NCBI GenBank assembly: GCA_964586145.1
Contig: CAZPHH010000023.1
Span: 1 to 57,751 of the forward strand
Direction of reading: 5' to 3'
DNA length: 57,751 bases
DNA from: JAFGJQ01 sp964586145
GTDB lineage: Bacteria > Planctomycetota > Phycisphaerae > UBA1845
Part shown: positions 52,338 through 57,751 of the stretch, piece after piece
Layout: each line of letters begins with the position of its first letter
How positions within the stretch are numbered: position 1 is the first letter of the stretch
Position numbers and translations under genes: made by a program
Notes under the pieces: model-generated
The model's database searches: none
What the model was told of the DNA's origin: nothing
What the model saw: only the letters and a program-made list of their open reading frames with translations

Positions 52338-53996
52338 ATGGGTCGTCGAATCGTGATCGTCGGCGGCGTCGGCGCGGGGGCCAGTGCGGCCACTCGGGCC
52401 CGCCGGTTGGATGAGCAGGCGGAAATCACCATTTTCGAGAAGAGCGGTTACGTTTCCTTCGCCAACTGCGGCCTGCCGTACTATGTGGGCGGGATTATCG
52501 AGGATCGTGACAAGCTGCTCGTCCAGACGCCGGAGAAGTTTTTGGGCCGGTTCCGGATCGACGTGCGCGTGCGGCACAAGGTAACCGCCATCGATCGCGC
52601 CGCGAAGCGCGTGCGGGGCACGAACCTGGCTACGGGCGAGCCGTTCGAGCAGCCATACGACAAGCTGATCCTCTGCCCGGGCGCGGATGCCGTGGTTCCG
52701 CGCATCACCGGCACGGACGCCGCGAACGTGTTCGTGCTGCGAAACATGGAGGACACCGACGCGATCCACGGATACCTCGCGAAGAACACGATCCGATCGG
52801 CGGTGATTGTCGGCGCCGGCTTCATCGGGCTCGAGGTGGCGGAGGCCCTGGTGCATCGCGGCATGCACGTGGACGTGGTGGAACTGCTGAACCAGGTGAT
52901 GGCGCCGCTGGATGCGGACATGGCGGCGGTGGTGGCCGGTCATGTTCGGGAGAAGGGCGTGGGCCTGCACCTGGGCAGCGGGCTGGAATCCCTGGAGACC
53001 GCGGCCGGCCGCGTACGGGCCGTCGTGCTTCAGAACGGCTCGCGGATCGAGGCGGACATGGTGCTGCTGTCCATCGGTGTTCGGCCGAACAGCCGATTGG
53101 CCGCGGAGGCCGGGCTTGCTGTCGGGGAGCGCGGCGGCATCCGCGTCAACGCATCCCTGCAAACGTCCGATCCGGACATTCTGGCCGCGGGCGATGCGGT
53201 CGAGATCGTGCATGGCGTGAATGGGCAGCCGACGCTGATTCCCCTGGCCGGTCCGGCCAACAAGCACGGACGGCTGGCCGGCGAGATCGCGGTGACGGAC
53301 GTGGTGCGACCGGCCGCCCGCGTGTTCGGGACGGCCATCGTGAAGGTCTTTGATCTGGCGGTTGCGTCCACGGGGTTCAGCATGAAGGCGGCGGCCCGTG
53401 GCGGGCTGGCGGCGAAGCACGCCACGATCTACCGGGCTCAGCACGCATCGTACTACCCCGGGGCCACGCCGATGCGGATCAAGATCGTTTATGATCCCGC
53501 GGATGGCCGGCTGCTGGGGGCACAGATCGTCGGGCGTGAGGGCGTGGATCGCCGGATCGACGTGGTCGCGGCCGCCCTGCATTTCGGCGGCACCATCCAC
53601 GACCTGGCCGAGTTTGACCTGGCGTACGCTCCGCCGTACGGCTCGGCGAAGGACCCGCTGAACATCGCCGCGTTCGTGGCCCAGAACGAGCAATCGGGGC
53701 GGGTGGAGCAGACGGACCCGGCCGACCTGGAGCGATTCCTTTCGCAGGGGTACCAGCTCGTGGACCTGCGCACGCCGGAGGAATGCGCCGGCGGCAGCAT
53801 CCCGGGAGCGGTGAACATTCCGCTGGACGATCTTCGCGCCCGCATGGGTGAACTGCGCAAGGATCGGCCTTTGCTGGTCTTCTGTCAGATCGGCGAGCGC
53901 GGATACATCGGCGCCCGCATCCTGCACGGCTTCGGCCGCACGGACGTGGTGAACCTCGCCGGCGGTTACTCCTGGTACAAGGAGCAGCGTCCCTGA
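52338..53996 (+). CDS. CoA-disulfide reductase with C-terminal rhodanese domain
   Basis: A 552-aa flavoprotein. The FAD site VIVGGVGAGASAATRARRLD opens the chain, and the active Cys is C44 in FANCGLPYY. The NAD site is AVIVGAGFIGLEVAEALVHRG near 155. The oxidoreductase domain ends near residue 450; the rest is a rhodanese domain (LVDLRTPEECAGGSIPGAVNIPLDDL), with catalytic C516 in VFCQIGERGY. This fused CoADR-RHD form reduces CoA disulfide or per/polysulfide with NADH. Start ATG at 52338. It is not in an operon; a role in thiol or sulfur balance is inferred. Confidence 0.94.
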   Translation: MGRRIVIVGGVGAGASAATRARRLDEQAEITIFEKSGYVSFANCGLPYYVGGIIEDRDKLLVQTPEKFLGRFRIDVRVRHKVTAIDRAAKRVRGTNLATGEPFEQPYDKLILCPGADAVVPRITGTDAANVFVLRNMEDTDAIHGYLAKNTIRSAVIVGAGFIGLEVAEALVHRGMHVDVVELLNQVMAPLDADMAAVVAGHVREKGVGLHLGSGLESLETAAGRVRAVVLQNGSRIEADMVLLSIGVRPNSRLAAEAGLAVGERGGIRVNASLQTSDPDILAAGDAVEIVHGVNGQPTLIPLAGPANKHGRLAGEIAVTDVVRPAARVFGTAIVKVFDLAVASTGFSMKAAARGGLAAKHATIYRAQHASYYPGATPMRIKIVYDPADGRLLGAQIVGREGVDRRIDVVAAALHFGGTIHDLAEFDLAYAPPYGSAKDPLNIAAFVAQNEQSGRVEQTDPADLERFLSQGYQLVDLRTPEECAGGSIPGAVNIPLDDLRARMGELRKDRPLLVFCQIGERGYIGARILHGFGRTDVVNLAGGYSWYKEQRP

Positions 53997-54013
53997 CACT
54001 GCGGGATGCAGCC

Positions 54014-54144
54014 CTGTCGAACCGGCGCAGCTTGTGGAACCGGCGCCGCCTGTGGGACCGGCTTTCCAGCCGGTCTCTTACCCCTTCTTCCTTTGGGACC
54101 GGCCCCTCCAGTCCGTCTTTGGTGCCAGGCTTCCCAGCCGGTCT
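54014..54144. repeat. palindromic interspersed repeat cluster (family A)
   Basis: One perfect TGTGGGACCGGCTTTCCAGCC (plus GGTCTC) copy at 54050-54077 is set among degraded copies at about 54014, 54031, 54093 and 54122. The orientation matches the 22.7-kb cluster. Confidence 0.88.
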
Positions 54145-54183
54145 CCGCTCCGTCTAGTCTCTCGTCTCCAGCCTCCAGTGTTT

Positions 54184-54210
54184 GTGGGACCCCGGCGCGC
54201 CGGGGTCTCC
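54184..54210. repeat. variant palindromic element with same flanks as family A
   Basis: TGTGG, then the perfect 20-bp palindrome GACCCCGGCGCGCCGGGGTC (54188-54207), then TCC. Family A has TGTGG, a 20-bp inverted repeat GACCGGCTTTCCAGCCGGTC, then TCT/TCA. Outer flanks and length match while the inner arms differ. Confidence 0.85.
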
Positions 54211-54338
54211 GGGGCTGATTCTCCAGCCACCGATCCCCACGATCCCCTGCGATCTGCCTTCCACGCCGGACGACAGACCAAGAGCGTCGGCACGCTGGAT
54301 CACAGCGCGGCCCCGAGCGCACATCCCGGCCATCGGTG

Positions 54339-56015
54339 TCAGCGGGCGGCCACGCCCGGGACGCACAGGCAACTCGTCGCGATTCGGGTGTCGGACCGCT
54401 TCCAGGCCTTCGCGAACCGTTCCTGGACCGCCGCTGCCTCGGCATCCTTGCCCTGGGCCCGCAGGCATTGGGCCAGGCCGTGCAGCGACCAGCCGTTCTC
54501 CGGCCAGATGTCCAGGTCTTCGCGGTAGACCTGCTCCGCCTTGGCGAAGCGACCCTTGCTGACCAGGAATGCCCCCAGCGTGTGCCGGACGGGCTGAATC
54601 CACTCCGGCGGCTCCATGTACAGGAGGTCGTCCTCCACGGCGATCGCTTCGCGTAGGGCCGCTACTGAACGGTCCATGTCTCCCCGCCGGTAGGCAATCT
54701 CGCCTTCCAGGAAATGGTCGGCGATGGTCAGGACCTTGTGCGCGGGGTTGATCGCCATCATCGCGTCTTGCGGCACCTTCTTCACCGCCGCGCGGAATTT
54801 CTTCTGTTCCTGCTCCGCTTCGCTCACCTGTCCCTTGGCGGCATGCGCAACGCCTCGTGTGAAGAACCACCACGCGGTGGTGATGGGCAGCTCCTCGGAT
54901 GGCGCGGGCTCCTGCAGGATGTCATCCCACCGGCCGAACCGCTTCTGCACGTCCAGGGCGACCATCATGTACGGATCGATCCACGCACCGTTGTCGCGAA
55001 TGAACTCCGGGGGCACGCCGGCGATCATGTCGCGGGCGGCCGTCAGGGCGGATACGGATCGGCCCTCCATCATGCAGGTGAAGGCCAGGAAGTGGTGGTT
55101 GTGGGCCATGTAGACGCGGTAGAACCCCTGCTGCGGCGAGAGGGCACGGTAACGCGCGTCCGCCTCGATGGCCCTGGCGTTCTGGTCGGCGGCCAGCGAC
55201 CACCGGCCAAGCTGCACGTCGATGTGCGACGGCATGTGGACCAGGTGCCCGGACATGGGAACGGCCTCGCGCAGCCGGTCCGCGGCGGCCGCCCCTTTTT
55301 CCGGGTGCGGGGACGCCTCCGTCGCGTGGACGTACAGGTGATTCGCGCCGGGATGGTTCGGGTCGCCGGCCAGGACCTTCTCCAGCACGGCCAGGATTTC
55401 CAGGGTCCGCCCCTTGGGCCGGCCGTCCTTGGTCCAGAGGTCCCACGGTTGGAGGTTCATGAGTGATTCGGCAAAGAGCGTGCCCACGTCGGCGTCGTTC
55501 GGATACTTCGTCCAGACCTGTTCCATGGCGACCGCGTACGCCTCGTCGAGCGGGCGACGATCGTCCGGCTGTGGTTTCGCGTATCGTGAGGCCAGGGCGG
55601 TGATGAGGTCTCGCTCCACGGGCGAAGCGGAGCCCGCGCGTTCCTTCGCCTTCTGGATGGCTTTCCATGCGGCGTGTGCGTGCTCCGCGTCCACCACCGG
55701 GTTGTTGATGTGCGGCCCGTTGCACAGGGCCACGCCCCACCAGGCCATCGCGCAGCCCGGATCGTGGACGGCGGCCGCCTGGAACGAGCGGATGGCCTCG
55801 TCGTGGTTGAACGCAAACGCCCACACCAGTCCCTGGTTGAAGAACGCCTGCGCGTCTGCCGACGCGGTGCTGATCGCCCGCGTGTGCGAGCCCATTCCCT
55901 CGAATCGATGGGCGAGTCCGTAGTCGCGCGGTGTCTTCGGCACTTCCGCCGAGGCATGGGTGAACGCAATTAGAAGAATGCAGAGGCCCGATGCCAATGC
56001 CCGATGGTGGCGCAT
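54339..56015 (-). CDS. exported TPR-repeat protein
   Basis: A 558-aa protein with signal peptide (LASGLCILLIAFTHASA, cut near 23). Start ATG at 56015 has AAGGAGG 6 nt upstream. The mature chain is packed with TPR-like helices: FFNQGLVWAFAFNHDEAIRSFQAAAVHDPGCAMAWWGVALCNGP, and later VRHTLGAFLVSKGRFAKAEQVYREDLDIWPENGWSLHGLAQCL. A HNHHF and LVHMPSHID segment is rich in His and could bind metal, but no known enzyme motif is complete. This matches widely distributed exported proteins of unknown role with the same repeat pattern; a protein-interaction role is inferred. Gene stands alone. Confidence 0.88.
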   Translation of the reverse strand: MRHHRALASGLCILLIAFTHASAEVPKTPRDYGLAHRFEGMGSHTRAISTASADAQAFFNQGLVWAFAFNHDEAIRSFQAAAVHDPGCAMAWWGVALCNGPHINNPVVDAEHAHAAWKAIQKAKERAGSASPVERDLITALASRYAKPQPDDRRPLDEAYAVAMEQVWTKYPNDADVGTLFAESLMNLQPWDLWTKDGRPKGRTLEILAVLEKVLAGDPNHPGANHLYVHATEASPHPEKGAAAADRLREAVPMSGHLVHMPSHIDVQLGRWSLAADQNARAIEADARYRALSPQQGFYRVYMAHNHHFLAFTCMMEGRSVSALTAARDMIAGVPPEFIRDNGAWIDPYMMVALDVQKRFGRWDDILQEPAPSEELPITTAWWFFTRGVAHAAKGQVSEAEQEQKKFRAAVKKVPQDAMMAINPAHKVLTIADHFLEGEIAYRRGDMDRSVAALREAIAVEDDLLYMEPPEWIQPVRHTLGAFLVSKGRFAKAEQVYREDLDIWPENGWSLHGLAQCLRAQGKDAEAAAVQERFAKAWKRSDTRIATSCLCVPGVAAR

Positions 56016-56628
56016 GAGAGTACCTCCTTGCACTGCGGTTCTCGTGTCTGATGTAACGGTCAACGTCCGGCCCGACGGACGCGAGTTCACGCGAAGTTAT
56101 AGCACCCTCGGCGTGGCAAGGAAAGCGCGATTGCGGCCAAATCGAGAAGATCGACCGGGTGTACAGTGCGAGTGCAACGCGTTCTGCGTGCGAGCGGCGC
56201 CCTCCAGGCGAACACGATCGCGCACAGCGGTTGCCGTCGGTCGTTGCGCGGGGATGGCCGGTCGGATGCCGTGGCAATCCGCCGGTCTTCTGCAACCGCC
56301 AGGCGCCGTGCGCGTCCAGTGACGCGGACGAGGCCCTGGCCTGGCTGTTTGCCCGGGCGGCGGAGGCGAGAGTGGATCGGACCCGGACCGACATGTTGAA
56401 CGCCGGGCCCCGAATCTGGCCCGGGGTGCAAGAGGGGCTTACCAGCCACCGGTCCGACTGATACGAGCACTGTCGTCGCCATCCGTTTGATCCGACTCAC
56501 CGCCGCCAGGATCAGCGGCCGCTCGGCGGGCGCATCCGCAGAGCCGCGAAGAACGCCGGCCTGACCGAACGGCTGAACCAGACAACGGACGACCGGTTCA
56601 ATGGGGTTAATCGCACGCGGCGGTCGCC
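56016..56628. other. 613-nt region with no gene seen
   Basis: Only frames without ribosome sites or protein-like composition. It includes the promoter of the leftward TPR gene. Confidence 0.5.
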
Positions 56629-57306
56629 TCAGAGTCGCACGTGCATCGCGACGCAACGCCCCGTGCTTGCCTCGTGGAACAACACGAGCCTGCCCTCGTT
56701 CACCTCGCCCAAGTCGAATGCCTCGGCCCGCTCCAATGGCCGGATTCGCCGCCAAGACGACCGCGTGAAGCGTGTGGCGTTGGGCCCGATAAAAAAGTCG
56801 GCCACCTGTTCCCATTCTCCGCCCGCATCGCGCCAAGCCGCCATGCCCGGGCTGTCGGATGACACGGTGTGCCCGCGGACCAGGGCCTGGAGTGCGGCTG
56901 AATCTGCGGTGAACTCGATGATCAGGACGTGTTCACCGGGTCCCCCGCTGTAGTGACGCGAAATCCGTACGTCGCGGATGCCGCTGGGGGGATCCCTCTC
57001 GAACGCCTCTTGAAAGGCCCAGGCCGGCCCGACGCCGAGCAGCATCCCCACGGCGATTCCGACCCCTGCCGCCACCGGCAGGCGCAGGAAGATCCACCGC
57101 CGGATCGCGCACACGGCGCAATCGACGAGAAACGCCGCGAACGCTGCCAGAAGAACAACAAAGCACCAGTTGTTCGATGAGAACAGCGCGCAGGTTCCCG
57201 CGATCAGAACCACGAGTACGCGAGTGCCGGCGGAGGCGCAACACCCACGCACCGACGACCCAGGCTTGCCCTCATCTGCCGCAGCCGACGCCTCCACTTC
57301 GGCCAT
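56629..57306 (-). CDS. membrane protein, uncharacterised
   Basis: A 225-aa protein. Two hydrophobic segments (VLVVLIAGTCALFSSNNWCFVVLLAAFAAFLVDCAVC, about 29-65; and LPVAAGVGIAVGMLLGVGPAW, about 75-95) would place it in the membrane, with a soluble C-terminal domain (IRDVRISRHYSGGPGEHVLIIEF). No family recognised. Start ATG at 57306 has GGGAG 9 nt upstream; an ATG at 57315 abuts that site and was not chosen. Confidence 0.7.
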   Translation of the reverse strand: MAEVEASAAADEGKPGSSVRGCCASAGTRVLVVLIAGTCALFSSNNWCFVVLLAAFAAFLVDCAVCAIRRWIFLRLPVAAGVGIAVGMLLGVGPAWAFQEAFERDPPSGIRDVRISRHYSGGPGEHVLIIEFTADSAALQALVRGHTVSSDSPGMAAWRDAGGEWEQVADFFIGPNATRFTRSSWRRIRPLERAEAFDLGEVNEGRLVLFHEASTGRCVAMHVRL

Positions 57307-57480
57307 CGAGTCCATCTCCCATCCGGTGAGCCGGGCGTCGACCGCCGGCGCCGCCGCATCTGTCCAATCCACTGAATGCGATCCAGGCCTTGCGGCGCCG
57401 CCTCTGCCGCCGGTTCTCCACACTGATGCAGTATCGATCGTGGCGCTTCGATGGCAAGCGCGGTTGATTGCTGTAACCCG

Positions 57481-57606
57481 TCAGTAAGCCTCGACCGGGC
57501 CCTCGAAGAAAAGGCGCACAGCCCCGCCCGCGGCGGCGAAGGCCCGTGAACGGGCCTGGAGATGCGCCGCCTCCCCGGCGGCTCGATCCTCCCTTATTAC
57601 AAACAT
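57481..57606 (-). CDS. possible 41-aa microprotein
   Basis: ATG at 57606 has GGAGG 6 nt upstream and opens a 41-aa frame, MFVIREDRAAGEAAHLQARS to the end VRLFFEGPVEAY. Acidic and basic residues alternate and the composition is protein-like. No homologue is recalled. A longer frame to 57747 has no site, and its N-terminal part is Arg/Glu-rich of the repeat-like kind. Confidence 0.3.
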   Translation of the reverse strand: MFVIREDRAAGEAAHLQARSRAFAAAGGAVRLFFEGPVEAY

Positions 57607-57751
57607 CCGAATCCTCCGCGCCCCGCGCAGAGTTTCACGCCGCCACGCTCCCAATGCCTTTATCCTACAGCCCAAAGCCTGCCGCCCTTCCTCGCCCTCC
57701 ATCCGCGGGCGAAGCTCGCTCTTCGCCGTTCGCAATTCGTTCGGCAAATCC

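Noticed and set aside
57481..57747. 88-codon leftward frame at the right edge
   Set aside because: Its N-terminal half has no ribosome site and is Arg/Glu-rich like repeat-derived sequence; only the internal 41-codon frame has support.

Overview
The window looks like one high-GC scaffold from a member of the Planctomycetota, most likely a Phycisphaerae-type lineage known from a metagenome assembly. The pointers are an ECF sigma factor fused in one operon to a Ser/Thr kinase with TPRs, a PEP-CTERM protein, several type II pseudopilins (one with an H-X9-DG motif), Cys-rich GACC repeats beside a dockerin-like motif, a TMTC-like membrane protein with TPRs, and a 100-N scaffold gap flanked by a 55-nt duplicated contig end. 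The lineage call is inference from gene content; there is no rRNA or tRNA here to test it.

Layout. 0.4-9.7 kb: ECF sigma/kinase pair, zinc-ribbon protein, RCK-linked channel-like protein, orphan HPt protein, two uncharacterised genes, and a dipeptide-epimerase-like enolase-superfamily enzyme. 9.8-15.8 kb: a small CxxC protein, then a leftward run of two solute-binding lipoproteins and the TMTC-like TPR protein, then a PEP-CTERM protein with a clear terminator. 15.8-17.1 kb: no gene seen. 17.1-20.4 kb: pseudopilin pair and a lamin-tail/dockerin-like secreted protein. 20.4-25.8 kb: SpoIIE phosphatase, DUF192 protein and three uncharacterised membrane proteins. 25.9-32.9 kb: a pentose/hemicellulose locus (GH52-like and GH31 enzymes in one operon, divergent from a xylose-isomerase-family protein). 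33.1-37.6 kb: OmpA-like and TPR lipoproteins, a GbsR/MarR regulator, and a FecR-like/pseudopilin pair. 37.8-41.7 kb: GH172 (DUF2961) enzyme and an SLC13-type permease with RCK_C domains. 41.9-45.0 kb: Mrr endonuclease, a nucleotidyltransferase-like protein and an FG-GAP lipoprotein that spans the assembly gap. 45.2-54.0 kb: purC, a leftward pyruvate dehydrogenase operon (E1 alpha, E1 beta, E2, E3, lipoate ligase), and a CoA-disulfide reductase with a rhodanese domain. 54.3-57.7 kb: TPR secreted protein, a membrane protein and a possible microprotein.

How the genes work together. The GH52/GH31/isomerase group could release and isomerise pentoses from xylan-type glycans, and the GH172 enzyme with its adjacent permease suggests a second glycan-use unit. 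The PDH operon carries its own lipoate-attachment enzyme, joined to E3 by a 4-nt GTGA overlap, so cofactor loading is coupled to complex synthesis. The ECF/kinase pair, HPt and SpoIIE proteins are separate signalling modules.

The most unusual signal is not a gene: short interspersed palindromic repeats (core GACCGGCTTTCCAGCCGGTC) occur in three intergenic clusters. Beside one cluster lies a second element with the same flanks and the same 20-bp palindromic length but a different core. Another short repeat (CTTCGTCCCTCCGTCC type) lies intergenically at the left edge and also inside the coding sequence for the E2 linker. No CRISPR array, prophage, transposase, tRNA or rRNA was seen.
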